Part shown: piece by piece, positions 44,439-57,106 of the stretch
Layout of the letters: each line of letters starts with the position of its first letter
Position numbering within the stretch: position 1 is the stretch's first letter
Assembly: GCA_010093705.1 (NCBI GenBank)
Contig: MU006098.1
Location: forward strand, 976,230 to 1,040,229
DNA from: Patellaria atrata CBS 101060
Lineage: Eukaryota; Ascomycota; Dothideomycetes; Patellariales; Patellariaceae
Direction: 5' to 3'
DNA length: 64,000 nt
The notes under the pieces: model-generated
Told to the model about the DNA's origin: nothing
What the model saw: only the letters and a program-made list of their open reading frames with translations
Database searches by the model: none
Made by a program: the position numbers and the translations under genes

Positions 44439-47400
44439 ATGCCGCCGCCTCCACATACTAAGCCTGAGAACGTCCTCAAGGTACGCATCGCTCGATTAAC
44501 CTCCTCTTGACATCCTGTTCAAACACAGCATTTTAACATCTCCATCCCTCAGCGAGCCCAAGAGCTCATAGGCGTATCTCAACCTTCCGCCGCACTCTCC
44601 TTGCTCCACGAACATGTCGTCTCCAAACGGACAAGGAACAACCCAATCGCCTCCCTGGAGCCCGTTATGCTCCTTTTTGTCGACCTCTGCGTAAATCTGA
44701 GAAAAGGGAAATTAGCAAAGGATGGCCTCTACCAGTACAAGAATACAGCTCAAAATACGAACGTAGGAACCATCGAGCTGGTCTTCAAGAAATTTATTGA
44801 GCTCGCCGAAGCAAAGGTCGCCGAAGCTCAGGCGAAGGCAGATGAAGTTCAAACCAGCATCGAGTCGACTGCAACCAATGTCGACGATCTCGAGGCTTCC
44901 GAGACTCCCGAATCTATTCTGCTCTCAACAGTGTCTGGCGAACAGTCTAAGGATCGTACCGATCGAGCCATCGTGACGCCGTGGCTAAAGTTTCTGTGGG
45001 AAACATACCGGACCGTATTGGACATCTTCAAGAACAATGCCAGGTTGGAGGTTATGTATCAGACAACTGCCCATCAAGCATTCCAGTTCTGCTCCAAATA
45101 TGCCCGTAAGACCGAATTCCGCCGCCTGTGTGAGCTTCTGAGAAACCATCTTCAAAATGCTGCAAAGTTCTCTTCTCAGATGCACGCCATCAACCTCAAC
45201 GACCCTGATACTCTCCAGAGACATCTCGATACCCGGTTCCAACAGTTGAACGTCGCGGTCGAGCTGGAGCTCTGGCAAGAAGCCTTCCGCAGCGTAGAAG
45301 ACATCCACACCCTCCTCAGCCTAAGCAAGCGTCCAGCGAAGAATATCATGATGGCTAACTACTTTGAGAAGCTCACTCGCATTTTCCTCGTGAGCGAGAA
45401 CTATCTATTCCACGCCGCGGCTTGGAGCCGCTACTACAACTTGATGCGTCAATCCGCTGCTGCGGTGGCTTCAGGTCAAAGCCCGAAGAAAGACAATCCC
45501 GCGGTCACCGAGGCGGATATGACCAAGTGTGCATCATTCGTCCTTCTCTCTGCACTTGCAATTCCAGTCATAAGTACGTCTAGATCTCGCGGAGCTCTTG
45601 TTGATGTGGACGAGGCACGGAAGAACAAGAATGTGCGTCTCACGAACCTTCTTGGCATGTCTCAAGCTCCCACTCGTGCCATTCTATTCAAAGATGCCCT
45701 CAGCAAGGGCCTCCTCAAGCGATGCGCCCCCGCCATTAGAGAGCTCTACACCATCCTCGAGGTTGACTTCCACCCCCTATCCATCTGCAAGAAGATCTCC
45801 CCCATTCTTTCCCAGATCGGTGCGGATGCAGAAATGCAGAAGTACGTCCAGCCTCTGCAACAGGTCATTCTCACTCGACTCTTTCAGCAACTATCCCAAG
45901 TCTACGAGTCCGTTGAGCTCCAGTTTGTTCTCGATCTAGCTCAATTTCCGGAACCTTTCCAGGTCGGCAGTAGCACCATTGAAAAATTCATCATGAATGG
46001 TTGCAAAAAGGGTGATCTGGCAATCCGCGTAGACCACGCTACTGGGGTTCTTACCTTCGATTCCGATGTCTTTTCATCCGCAAAGGCTCTTCATCCTGGC
46101 TCAGGTGCTGGCTCAGCTGAGGGAGACTCCAGCTCTGTCCAAAGACTACAGAGCACACCGGCAGAGATTGTCCGTTCACAGCTCGTACGCTTGGCCAAAT
46201 CGCTCTATGTTACTTGTCAATACGTCGATCCCTCGTTTAACCGAGAGCGTGAAAAGCAGAAGGCAGCAGCTCTCTCTCGAGCAAAGGCTGGCGCTGAGAA
46301 GGAGCATCAAGATACTCTTGCACGACGTGAAATCATCGACAAGAAGAAACAAGCTGCATCGAGCGCCCTAGCGCTGAAAGAGAAGGAAGAGCAGACCCGC
46401 AAGCGAATCCGTGCCCAACAGCTCCAGGAAGCAGAGGTTCAGCGGCTCGCCATCGAACAACGTGAACGTGAGCAGAAGCGTCTCGAGGCGGAAAAGGCTC
46501 GTGTGCAACGCGAGGAAATCGAGAAACAACTCAAGGAGCTCAAGCAGGGCGTCAAGCATGTCGATATCGACGATCTAGACCCATCCGAGCTTGATTCTGG
46601 TCGCATCCGTGCGCTTAAGCTGGCGGCTCTTGAGCGGGAGAAGAATGAGTTGGCTGAACGTACCCGCATCACGTACAAGCGGATCGATCACCTTGAGCGA
46701 GCCATGCGCAGAGAGGAACTTAAACTTCTGCCGCAGGACTATGCGGCGCAACGTGAACGCGATCTGAAAGCTTACGAGGAAGCAAAGGCACATACGCTCA
46801 GGGAAGCAGAAGAGAAGCACAAAGAAGAAGTCGCCCTTAAGCATCGTCTCGGCCGCTTAGTCAGCATCTATGAGAGTTTCCGTGAAAATGTCCAGAACTC
46901 GCGCCGAGCCGAGTTTGACAAGCGGAGACGGGCCGCAGAGAAGGAATTGCAGCAGAAGATGGACGCCCGCAAAAAGGAAGTTCTCGCTCAACGCCGCGCA
47001 GAACGTCTCGCGATGGAGGCTGCCGAGCGCAAGGCTCAGGAAGAGGAAGAGCGCGTAGTTCGGGAAACGGAAGAGAAAGAACGTGCTGAACAAGAGCGTC
47101 GGGAACGGATGGCAGAAGAAAAGGCGCGCCGCGAGGAAGAACGCAAGAAACTTGACGAGATCGCAGCAAAACAACGCCAACGCGAGGAGGAAGCTGAAGC
47201 TAGACGGGCCGCTGCTAAATCTGGTGCGAATCGCGTCCCCGAGCGCTTAATCCCTGATCGTACCGCACGGGACGCTCCGCTTGCTTCATCTCGTGAGGCC
47301 GCCGGTGGTCCGCCTCGCCTTAACCTCAGCCGTGCCGACGGTTCTAAGCCCTCCTGGCGTGAGCGCGAGGCCATGAAGTCCTCGGGACAAACGCCTGCAG

Positions 47401-47711
47401 CTGCCGCCCCCACACCGGGACCCAGTAGATCTCCTGCCCCACCTGCGACATCAGGCACTCCTGAACCGGCCGCCGAGCCGAAACGCACTGGTGGCTATGT
47501 CCCACCAGCATTACGGGGACGTCAAGGGGATGAGGGGCCTAGGTGGAGGGAGAGAGAGGGAAGTGGACGTGGGGAGGGCCCGCCAAGGAGAGAATTCCCG
47601 AGGGAGAATAGGGATAGGGATCGTACTGCCAGTCCGGCCCAGCTGCCAGCTGCACCGGAGGGCGGCAAGTACAGGCCAGGTGCTTTTAGGAAGACGAGAG
47701 AGGGGCAGTAG
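44439..47711 (+). CDS. Translation initiation factor eIF3 subunit a
   Basis: Two exons, 44439..44480 and 44553..47711, give 1066 residues. The short first exon ([14 protein letters not shown]) is joined by a 72-bp intron to [20 protein letters not shown], the conserved eIF3a N-terminus. eIF3a is the scaffold of the eIF3 complex on the 40S subunit. A PCI domain lies around residues 320-500 (for example [20 protein letters not shown]). Residues 560-900 form a long charged helix rich in Glu, Arg and Lys, the eIF3a spectrin-like region, and the C-terminus is Pro/Gly/Arg-rich with [11 protein letters not shown] and arginine-rich repeats. Length compares with 964 residues in yeast. Confidence 0.97.
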
Positions 47712-48687
47712 ATAGCGTTCTACGAAATACCCGGGGAGTGGAGTGTTGGGGACGAGTAAACAGCGAGTCATTGTTGAAAAGGGGAAGTGACTAAGTATGC
47801 ATGGTCGGCTAAGTAAGATAGCAGAAGATATCAGTGCAGTGCTTTCCTTAATTTGTCTATCAAGCTATGGATTACAGGACGTTCGGATTTCTTCAGAGTA
47901 ACCGAATGTTGACTCAGTTTGTCCAATGTCCGATATGGTTCCATTGTGCTTTTCTCCAATTGATTCTACGATGGTTTGTGTTGAAGTCCCATGGGTATGA
48001 TTTCAGGTTATCGCTTGTTTTAAGAGTGCTCAGTTGCGATGATATCGTTGAGCTTCGATTTAGAAATAAATAAGTCTCCTACATGCCCATGCGTTATACT
48101 CAATTCCATAGAAAGAGTAGACCACGTGTATTCCGTTTGCTATTTTACTAAAAGAGATCGAATGAGCTATAAGTTGTGCTCATGACTTCTTATGTACCAA
48201 CCGCCCGTGCGTGAGATCATTGAATCCGGCTTTGCATGGAAGACTAAAGAGTAAAGGAGCCACGAATTAGTTGGTGGTAGGGAGAATTGAAGGGCCCATA
48301 TTTTTGTATTCATTGTGTACGTTAGGTGTCCTAAAGAGAGCGTGGAGACTCATCCAACATCATAGAAGTATGCTGGCAACAGAGCATACTTACTGGGAGT
48401 AAGAGGGGAAATCTGGTCTACTGAACTACAGACAACTGCATACCCGATCCCCTAGAGGAAATAAGAATCAATAAAAGGCGACAAAGATATTTGGTACCTA
48501 AGGCCAGGACCCGAATACTATCGAACGCATAGGAGAAACCAATATAAAGTTTCCACCCGGGTTACACATATCAAGTATATATTCCCCTGGGTCATCACAG
48601 CTTGATCGATCCAACTGAAAGGACAATAACTTCTCACCCATGAAAGGTAGAGCAGATATGACCTTCCATCAGCACCTCAAATTCCTA
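47712..48687. other. Intergenic interval
   Basis: The 3' flanks of eIF3a (+) and the decayed P450 (-) face each other. No gene, repeat or RNA is recognised. Confidence 0.6.
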
Positions 48688-50784
48688 CTATAAAAGCTTC
48701 CCCCACCCAAATTCCATTCCTTGGCCTTTGTCCTTGCCCCAGAACTCCCAAGCCTTCTCGAAGGCACCCTCCCGCTGCTTTTCAGCAAACAGCTTTCTTA
48801 CCACTTCCCCCCTCGCTTCTTTCCTCAATTTCAGATCAAAGAGAAGGGGAGGGGTTTTGCGATGAGGAAGGCGGAAAAGTTCAGGGTTGGGTCGTTAACG
48901 GGACAGGTCGCCTGCCGCAACGTCTTTAGCAGAGTACTGACATAGTTGGGGCTAGGACTAAACTGGGGGAAGGAATCGGAGTAGGTCAGATTTTGAAACG
49001 GGTCAACAGTTTTCGCATTATCGTGACCATCAGCTTCCTCTTCAAAGTCTGGACCAGTATGCGTGTCCGGGATCCCGGTGCCTGACTCAACATCGACGCC
49101 GAGCACACCCGGAAACAGACCATTGTTGTTATCGTTATTGATGGCATTGCCGACTCTATCGCTAACTCCCGAATTTTTCTTCGCGAATGAGAAAAGCCAA
49201 GCGAGTGACCCGATGGAGACTAATAGATCCGCTTCGGTAACTGTTTGGCCCTGACAAGTTCGCTTGCCGTACCCAAACTGGGTGCAGTTGAGGATAGTAG
49301 GGAATTGGGTTAGCGGGCCACGGTAGGTAGGATATTCGGGCAGGAGCCACCGGAGGGGGTTGAAAGTTTCGGGATCGGGGAAGAGTGTTGGGTCGCGGGA
49401 AATGGACCTACAGGCGGAAATTAGTTGCCGTTGAAGCGATTTGAAGGATATGTGTTGAGCGTTAGGAGTGATGGCAAGTACGAAGGCGGTCGCTTACCAC
49501 TCAAGAGGATGAACGACGCTGCCGGAAGGTATATGGTAGCCGTTACATTCGTCGTCTTCGGTTAGATAATGCGGGATGCCTGTGATATTTCAAAATCAGC
49601 ACTCCGAGCGAAACACTAATAATGTGAAAGGACTCACCAGAAGGGACGGGAGGCCGCCAGCGAAAGACCTCTCTGATCATGGCCCTCAAAGCAGGCAAAC
49701 TTGGCTTGTCCGACTGTCGTGGAGGGCGATCTCCGCAGACTCTATCAAATTCCTCCTGGATCAGAGCTTGATATTATGGAAAATGGCACATGGCAAGACA
49801 GAATGTCTGGATCGGGGCAGCAATCGTAAGAGCACCGGCAATTCCATGCATACCGACAGCATAAGCACCTTCGAGATCGTACTGAAATTCCCAAGAATGA
49901 CGTCGGTCAAGGAAAAGAGACATCCAAGAAAAGTTCGAGGATCTGTTTCTCTTGACATCGGTTTCAACTTGAACTTGCATGATTCGAAAGAATTCTCGCT
50001 CCGTCCTAGCACGTCTTCGTTCGGAAGCTTATTTCCGAGATGCCCTCTCAGTGAGACGCTGATGAGAAGTTCTCTGGCCCGTTGTTTGAGCTCATCACTC
50101 GCTCCAGCATGGCCCCACGCGAGCCTACAAGTAACTCTGGCAATAAAGGATTCAAGAGTGTGGTTGTATTGTGACGGATCGTCCATCAACTCTACAAGCA
50201 TACGAAGAGCCTCTAATTCTGGATATTCGTGGAATCTCACCTTCTTGGAGCCCGCATGATATGACTAGCGAACTTACGTTGCCGAGTCCAACCATCTTTA
50301 GCAGTTCACTCGTTTGTATGCGTCGAGAATTGGGTTGACTCACTATTCTTGCTCAACAAAGGGAGATACTGAGCACTGGTTCGGTTATCCGCTATCAAGG
50401 CAGGTATATGAGGTCTGTCGGAGTATATCCCGCCTCCTTTGATAACAAGTCTATCGCAATATCGTCTGTGGTTATCCACACATGATTGATACCAGCAAGA
50501 TTGACGCGATATATTGGGCCATACTTCTGACCCCATTTAGCAAACTTCAACCAACTGCGATTTCTAGGCACTTCATAGACCGATCCAATGATTGGGATAC
50601 CTGTAAAACATGAGCATTGTCCGTATTTAAGGCCTGTTCTTCCCATTGAAGGTATATTGACCTTTCGGTCCTGGGAGACGCTTCAGACTTCCAGATCGAA
50701 ACGCAGAAGCTCTTCTCAAAAGTACATTTCTCAAAGCGACAATACAAAATATAATATGGAAAGAAGCGATGACCAGAGAGACAT
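48688..50784 (-). pseudogene. Decayed cytochrome P450
   Basis: Read leftward from an ATG at 50784, the locus shows a membrane anchor, a proline-rich hinge (LKRLPGPKG), SYDRPH-type early motifs, an I-helix region (YAVGMHGIAGALT), the K-helix E-x2-R (REVFRWRPP), the PERF-type segment (PETFNPLRW) and the heme ligand loop FGYGKRTCQG near 49250-49280. These occur in order but in different frames. Frame breaks lie near 50735, 50435, 50243, 50015 (with loss of about 15 residues), 49935 and 48840, and a TAA stop interrupts the sequence at 49776-49774. Introns remain recognisable (for example 49637-49562). It is a microsomal fungal P450 that has lost coding capacity; the original substrate is unknown. 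Assembly errors are an alternative, but they are too many and too scattered to be likely. Confidence 0.88.
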
Positions 50785-53105
50785 GACTCCAATACAGATC
50801 TGTATGGACTATTGAGACTTTGGGTCTGTATAGGAAATTAGAAACTACAAGGGTTGTTGGCGTATGGTGTGATAAGTTATATCAACCAAGGATATACCAT
50901 ACGATAAAAGAATCCACTCATTTTGTCTATAAGACATATCTATGAACCTGGGGAGCTTACCATTAGTTGCCATCATCCTTGACTTGTAAAACAAAGTTGG
51001 ATCTAGACAGTGCATCACGCTCTACTTGGGTTTACCCAAGTGTGTACACAGGATGGCCAAGAAAAGCAATGATTCAATACTCAAGTATGTTCGCCTAACG
51101 ATCTGACATCGTGAGCGAGGGTAACTTTCATCGCGACGAATACTGACTGGGAGTATTTGAGCAGTTTCCTGAACCTTTACATCCCACCATTCGGAATCCG
51201 TGTAACGACTGTAAAGAGTAAGGTGTGATAATATCTTGTTGAATACATGCAAGGTAACACATCCAAGGTTTTGGATGATGATCGTTAAATATACGAACAA
51301 AAGTGAGAATGACTATGCAGAATAGCGAGAAATCCGTGACCCGGGCTCAACAGTATTTACACGTATGAGAGACCCAATGTTCCGATCTCACTGAACACAT
51401 GTGTCCTGCGTACTATTATTCGCATTTTCGACGTTCCGGAGCGGTGAACAATAGCCCTTGCATGACTGACGATAGAAGTGGTTCACGAGATTTGGGCGTT
51501 GATGAGAAAGTTAAGAGTCACCATACCTGCATAATTCGCAGCTAGCCGATATGCATGCAGCACCTAAGGAAGATTGAAGACCGTTAAGAGGTCAACTGTG
51601 TGTGTTTCTAGATTTCAAAACTGAAAACTTATATCCGATTACGAGGACGCAATTAGCGCGCCTAGATGCTGTCCCAGACTTCGCCTATGCTTTGAATCTA
51701 GGTTCCACGATGAGTGAATAGGCTGAATTGGTATATTTCTCTTAGAAGGCTGTCGAGTAAGGCTCTACTGTGCGTACCTAGACTTGATGGACTCTGATAG
51801 CAACCTAGCCAGTATTAAGTGCTGGTATGCTGTTTGAGGGTTATGAGGAGCAAAGAGATGGTGGAGGACGGATAATGCGGGTCTGATGTATATATAGCAA
51901 ATTAAGTTACTGTATAGTCCACCTTAAAAGGGACCTATACTACCTTTGACATCGGGGGTGTGCATAGATATTGGAAGATTGGTATCTGCTCATAAACCCA
52001 CTACTGCCTACTCATAAATGAGCCTACTGCGTATCAGATAGTCCATGATATTGGAGATAGAAATTTACTAACATGCCATGGCCGGGTTTATCAACTCCCT
52101 GAAGATCTTCCGATCTTTGGGTTGGACTCGACGGTGAAAGTCGCTGCAAGTAACACAAAACTGCGAGGTGCACCTTTTTCTCTCGAACGAAGAACTCGAG
52201 CAAGAGAAATGGTCTGTACATTTTCAAGGTTGTAGAGCAGAGTACACCCTGAGAAGTAGTAAGTGCGTACTCTTCGTAATAACCCCCAGAAGGTTACAAT
52301 GACTGTATGACTGAGACAGTAGTGCGAGCAGTAGCACTTTGCTCGTACAATAGTTCGGTAAGAGGTAAGCATCACTTCGTAGCATCCTAACGTCACATCC
52401 TGTCTTCCTCTACATTGCTCTTTTGCATACTTGAAGTCTTGATGATATACCAGCTCACCCCTACGAGGCGAGGCCCCTTACATAGTGGAAGCAAAGTAGA
52501 ACACGGAAGATGAACAGCAAAACTCTACACCGTTGATTCATCTGTATAGTGGTGGTCTGCATCTAAGGTCCTAGATTTCCGAACAACATTTGATACTCGT
52601 TTACTGTCAACGTGTGGCAAGAAGTCGCGCTGCAATGACTGAAAAATCAAACCACATAGAACACTGTTTCTTTGAACCCTTGTTATTCTGGAAAGAATGC
52701 GAGATCTCATTGACCTTGTATTCCTAGTAATAGAGGTGATGAAGGGAGTATTGGATTGATATCGATCGGGATCTTACTGGAGCGATAGAACTGCGGTGAA
52801 TCAAAATACAAATAACAACCTATTGTCTGCGCTGCGAGCTGGAATGGAGGCGAATTAGGTACAAAGTACGGTGAATAATCGTTCGGTCAAAACATAACAG
52901 ATATGTCCGTAGTATCTCATTATTATTAGTATTACTTTATAGGGGTGAGTTTTGGTCAGGTGAACAATTTACCACCTCAAACCCCAAAACGGTCTAGTCT
53001 CACGTCCGCTTGGCAACCTCGAATCTGATGCCGACGACAGACTTGCGCAGCTCATAAATTCTTGTCCTTTTATTTATCATCAGCAATTGCATCTCCTCTG
53101 TCGTC
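50785..53105. other. Gene-poor interval
   Basis: No gene supported across 2.3 kb. It follows the 5' end of the decayed P450 and precedes the ATP synthase delta gene. Frames are under 105 codons without motifs. If the P450 was once part of a larger locus, no other remnant of it is recognisable here. Confidence 0.55.
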
Positions 53106-54004
53106 ATGAGCTCCCTTCGTGTCGCTCGCGCAGCATTGAAGCTGCGTCCCTCTGTTTTGCGTGCCCCGTTACAGCGGAGAGGCTACGCTGAGGTCGCCTC
53201 GGACAAAATCCAACTTTCTTTGGTCCTCCCTCATCAGGTATGCATGCTTCTCAATTGACCTTTGAATTTGTCGAAGGACCTCTATTCTATAGTCATTCAA
53301 TGCCAGTCATACACCCAACTCTTTGATGATAAACTGACGGATTTTGGGACATTGTAGAGTATCTATAAATCGCAGGACGTGTATGATCCTCCCTCCATTA
53401 TCCCCCTCGATTACCTATCGCCGAACATAGATCATACGGACTAATATTTCCTGTAGAGTCCAAGTGAATATCCCGGCGGAATCTGGTGAAATGGGTGTTC
53501 TCGCCAATCACGTTCCATCCATCGAACAGCTCAAGCCCGGTCTGGTGGAGATCATCGAGGAGGGTGGTGGGAGCAAGCAATTCTTCCGTACGTCTGCATA
53601 CCTTCCAAGTACCTACTTTACGAATTTGGCCTTCAACCCATATAACCGTGGATTTCTTGTTGACGAGATCTTTTAAATAGTATCTGGCGGTTTCGCAACC
53701 GTCCAACCGGGATCGCTTTTGAGCATCAACGCCGTTGAAGGTTATCCCATCGAGGATTTCAGCGCCGAGGTAATCACCGCTTGTAATGTTATTCAAACTT
53801 TCCTAACATTTTTTTCAGGCCATTAAAAATCAAATTGCAGAGGCTCAGAAAGTCGCAAGTGGAGGGGGAAGTGAGCAGGATATTGCAGAGGCAAAGATAG
53901 AGCTCGAGGTAGGAACATCATATTTATTGATAGCGGTCAAATATGTAACTCTGACTAATTTGAGCCTACAGGTGCTGGAGAGCCTTCAAGCCGTCGTGAA
54001 ATAG
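53106..54004 (+). CDS. Mitochondrial ATP synthase subunit delta (F1 central stalk)
   Basis: Six exons, 53106..53237, 53358..53380, 53457..53587, 53681..53769, 53819..53908 and 53972..54004, give 165 residues. It is the delta subunit of the F1 central stalk (bacterial epsilon homologue, yeast Atp16). Residues 1 to about 27 form an Arg-rich mitochondrial targeting peptide (MSSLRVARAALKLRPSVLRA). The beta-sandwich domain follows (VNIPAESGEMGVLANHVPSI, then SGGFATVQPGS), and a C-terminal helical hairpin ends in LESLQAVVK. Exon 2 is a 23-bp microexon coding SIYKSQD plus part of a Val codon. The chosen splice GT|GTATGA there restores the DVVQVNIP run; the earlier GT would break the frame. Confidence 0.95.
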
Positions 54005-54313
54005 GTTTGTACACAGAGCAGACGATTTTCTCGAGCTTGTACAGTAGAGACCAATAAATCTTCTTTCGCACATCTGCGTGTCGAGATTTGTAATACATAT
54101 GGTTCTGAATCCTCATTATACAGTTGCGCTTTCTCCACTACCATTGACCGTTATTGTACTTGGGAAGGGTGCTCTTTCTCGTTACATGTACACTCCTTAT
54201 CACCCGTACCTCCATCTCTCACATCTTGCATAATCATCTCATTAGACCTGTACCACTCAGTAATATCTTATTCTTTTCTATACGTGAAGTTCCCATCAGC
54301 TAGAGCTCCTGCA
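54005..54313. other. Short intergenic interval
   Basis: It contains the 3' UTR of the ATP synthase delta gene and the promoter of the next gene on the same strand. Nothing else recognised. Confidence 0.6.
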
Positions 54314-56704
54314 ATGCCCTCTGGACGACTGTCGCCATCAGTCTGTCTACCGGCATACCCTATTCCCTCATCTCCCTCTACCTCAAGAAACGGATTAGTT
54401 ACCAGACGTGTCAAAGCGCTAGAAAGACCCTTATGCGAAGATGGCATGATACTGTCCTCCCCACTCCAATCAACGCATCGATCGCATGACAGTACCTCAA
54501 AGTCTTCTCTTCGCTCAATCCACTCGTCAGGCTCAGATTCACTAAGAAATGGTCAGCCAGGAAGACCGTCCACGCTGCGTGTTTTGGGTCCATCTGGCCG
54601 AACGCGAAGTCAGACACTTGTTCAACTATCGTCTACGGTGAAGAATACATCGTACGCGCCAAGATTGCTTTTAACTCAACCCACATTTGCAAAGGAGGAA
54701 GGACAGATGCTAGACCCGGATGGGGATGAATTTCCGAAAGATTCGAAGAGAGCCTATGGTAAACGGCTGGTCAACAAACCTACTACAAATGATCTAAGGC
54801 AGGGTAACGTTCGAAGAATTGAAAGCCCGTCTCAGCGAAGGAGAGCAAATATTGTAAAACGAGCGTGTGGCCACTATGAACATGTACGATCGAGTTCCCA
54901 AACCACGCCCCGGAACGTGGAAAAGGAACCCGGTGGCTCGTTCCTTTCCGTCGGACCAAAATCCAGAAGTCAAGTCGAAGCAACTAGTCCTTGGGCCTAC
55001 GAAACGTTGAAGAAAGCGAAAAGCGAAAGCTGCTTGCACGATCGGTGTGCGGTTTGTTTGGTGAACGAGGTATGGGGGCGAGAGTCACCGCAGCATGAAC
55101 ACCAGGAGGATGTCAGGAAATCTCGAGATACCCCAGTAGTTCCAGCTGCAACGACATTTCGTTCAGCAACGGTACGCCCAGGACACATTACCCCCATGGA
55201 TGAAATGACCGAATTAGAAACAATAGAGCCTGTCAACCCGGGTCAACCTGAAGTACCCCGTCAGGTGCTGGAGGATTCTACGGCGGACCCGTCTCACTCA
55301 ACTGTAAACTTTGAGACGATAAGTCAAATAATCTCCCAGCACCAGAAGCAGCTGAGGAGAATAGCTCGAACTATAGAAGATGAGAGTACCCGCTTCAGCG
55401 AAGTTCTAGAGTCTTGGATAACTCCGATGCTAGTTCCACTTAATGAGACCAGGCATTCCGCTCCGGCAAATATTATTGCTTCTATTTCCAACTCCGTACC
55501 GCAAGATTCCTCGTACCCAAGTCCCAATATCATCCCGCTCAGTGTAGCTAGACGAACAAAATCGGTTCCAGAACTGTTGAACATGATCGATTGCGCCGCC
55601 GACCATCTCGGGCTCGATCTAGAATGTAATCAAAATGATGGTGTAAGCACCTATCTGACCTCGGAACGTTCCCATCATCAGAGAAGTGATACCATCGAAC
55701 CCCGACGAACTTCATATCCAAGCTCCACCGAACTATCCTCGACTTCTTGGTCCGTCGACGCCATTCCCACCTCGACTTCGCAACTAACACATTCCCCAGA
55801 GCGTACGAACGAAGCTTCAGGATCCTATTTCCCTCGAGTCTCCTCCACCACCCACCTTACCCCTAAGATTGCTTCATCCCCTTTCCTGCTCACGGACGCG
55901 AAAACCCTACGCACTACTGGGACCCGTCGCTACCAAGCGCAATCCCTTTTACGTCTATCCTCATCTTTCGGCACCGCATCTCCGGCTCCTTCCATTTATC
56001 ACTCCGTGCCCGCGACCCCGGCGCCCTATCCCCGGTCTGCGTCGTCCTATTTTCCAACCCAGCCATCGGTGCTCAATTTCAAGCGCACTTCTGCCCTATC
56101 TACATCCCGAGATTCCCTCGTTGGGACACTCACACCTTTTACCGAGTCTCCGAGCATCCTGTATGGGGCGAAAGAGCCGAATTCGAATACACCCCTCAAT
56201 TACATCCACAGCTCCACCCCACCGCAACCACCTCCTACGGTTCTTCTTCCCTTGTCTTTATTACCAAATTTCCCCCCGCCAAAAAGTAGCGAGGACGTGC
56301 TACTGACGCCCCAGAGAGGACGCTCCAGGCGCTCTCCCCGGGAGACAGCTACAGCAGATAACTTTCAAAATCGAGAAAAGCAATGTGAAAGACAGAAACT
56401 CAGAGAGAAAACCGTCGATAAAGAGCTAAAGGGAGAGACTTCCCTTACTGCCGCGAGGACATCATCCGTGTGTTGGCATGGAGGACCGGTGTGGCATCCG
56501 CGAGTTGATGTGACTGTGTCGAGTGAGCGGGTGCGGACAGTGAAGAAAAGTTTGGAGGAAGGGAGAGATAGGGAGATAATTCAAAAAGGGATAGAAAGTG
56601 AACAAAGGACAGATATTGAGAAAGAGGTTGCAAAGGGCGCCTTGGGTGTTAAAGATAGAGTTAGACTATTTGAGGGCTTGGGGAGCAGGATGGAGGGAGG
56701 ATGA
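54314..56704 (+). CDS. Disordered protein with Cys/His cluster, unknown function
   Basis: A single exon of 796 residues from the first ATG; the frame is open 30 bp further upstream without an ATG. It is mostly Ser/Pro/Thr-rich and probably disordered. Two Cys/His groups stand out: C-G-H-x2-H at residues 185-190 and C-x-H-x2-C-x2-C at 240-248 (ESCLHDRCAVC), which together could coordinate zinc. A predicted helix lies at about 335-370 (TISQIISQHQKQLRRIARTI). The C-terminus from about 680 is charged and helical (REKQCERQKLREKTVDKELK onward). I do not recognise the family. It lies on the same strand as the ATP synthase gene, 309 bp downstream. Confidence 0.72.
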   Translation: MPSGRLSPSVCLPAYPIPSSPSTSRNGLVTRRVKALERPLCEDGMILSSPLQSTHRSHDSTSKSSLRSIHSSGSDSLRNGQPGRPSTLRVLGPSGRTRSQTLVQLSSTVKNTSYAPRLLLTQPTFAKEEGQMLDPDGDEFPKDSKRAYGKRLVNKPTTNDLRQGNVRRIESPSQRRRANIVKRACGHYEHVRSSSQTTPRNVEKEPGGSFLSVGPKSRSQVEATSPWAYETLKKAKSESCLHDRCAVCLVNEVWGRESPQHEHQEDVRKSRDTPVVPAATTFRSATVRPGHITPMDEMTELETIEPVNPGQPEVPRQVLEDSTADPSHSTVNFETISQIISQHQKQLRRIARTIEDESTRFSEVLESWITPMLVPLNETRHSAPANIIASISNSVPQDSSYPSPNIIPLSVARRTKSVPELLNMIDCAADHLGLDLECNQNDGVSTYLTSERSHHQRSDTIEPRRTSYPSSTELSSTSWSVDAIPTSTSQLTHSPERTNEASGSYFPRVSSTTHLTPKIASSPFLLTDAKTLRTTGTRRYQAQSLLRLSSSFGTASPAPSIYHSVPATPAPYPRSASSYFPTQPSVLNFKRTSALSTSRDSLVGTLTPFTESPSILYGAKEPNSNTPLNYIHSSTPPQPPPTVLLPLSLLPNFPPPKSSEDVLLTPQRGRSRRSPRETATADNFQNREKQCERQKLREKTVDKELKGETSLTAARTSSVCWHGGPVWHPRVDVTVSSERVRTVKKSLEEGRDREIIQKGIESEQRTDIEKEVAKGALGVKDRVRLFEGLGSRMEGG

Positions 56705-57106
56705 GGGATAGTTCGTGGTAGTCAGGGATGAAAGGGTGTGAGAGACCGCGGGAAGTCTTCTGTACTCTTGGCTCAGATATGCAAAACTATTCATGGTTTT
56801 ATCATGTCTGTTGCCCATTTTGCGAAAGGTCACAGTGCGCACTAACTTGTAATTTTGATTACATACTACTTTATTGCTGGGCACAAGGGATGTTGAACTA
56901 AAGTCTTGATGAACTCTAGTAGGAACATAGACTTTCCGATGCAGAGGGCGTGTACAAACATGCATAACCTCCATATTTGTAACCGCATATGTTGAAGCAT
57001 TTATAGCCCGTACTGCTAAATCCCACCCCACAAACGCCCAGTCTCGCAAGGCCAAACATGTTTTGAAATGAAGTAAGTGGAACATAAGGGTACCGAATAT
57101 CGCTTC
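56705..57106. other. Convergent intergenic interval
   Basis: The 3' ends of the disordered-protein gene (+) and SMC1 (-) face each other. No other feature recognised. Confidence 0.6.

Noticed and set aside
49576-50259. Plus-strand frame of 227 codons opposite the P450
   Set aside because: It is the complement of the decayed P450 exons; no independent motif.
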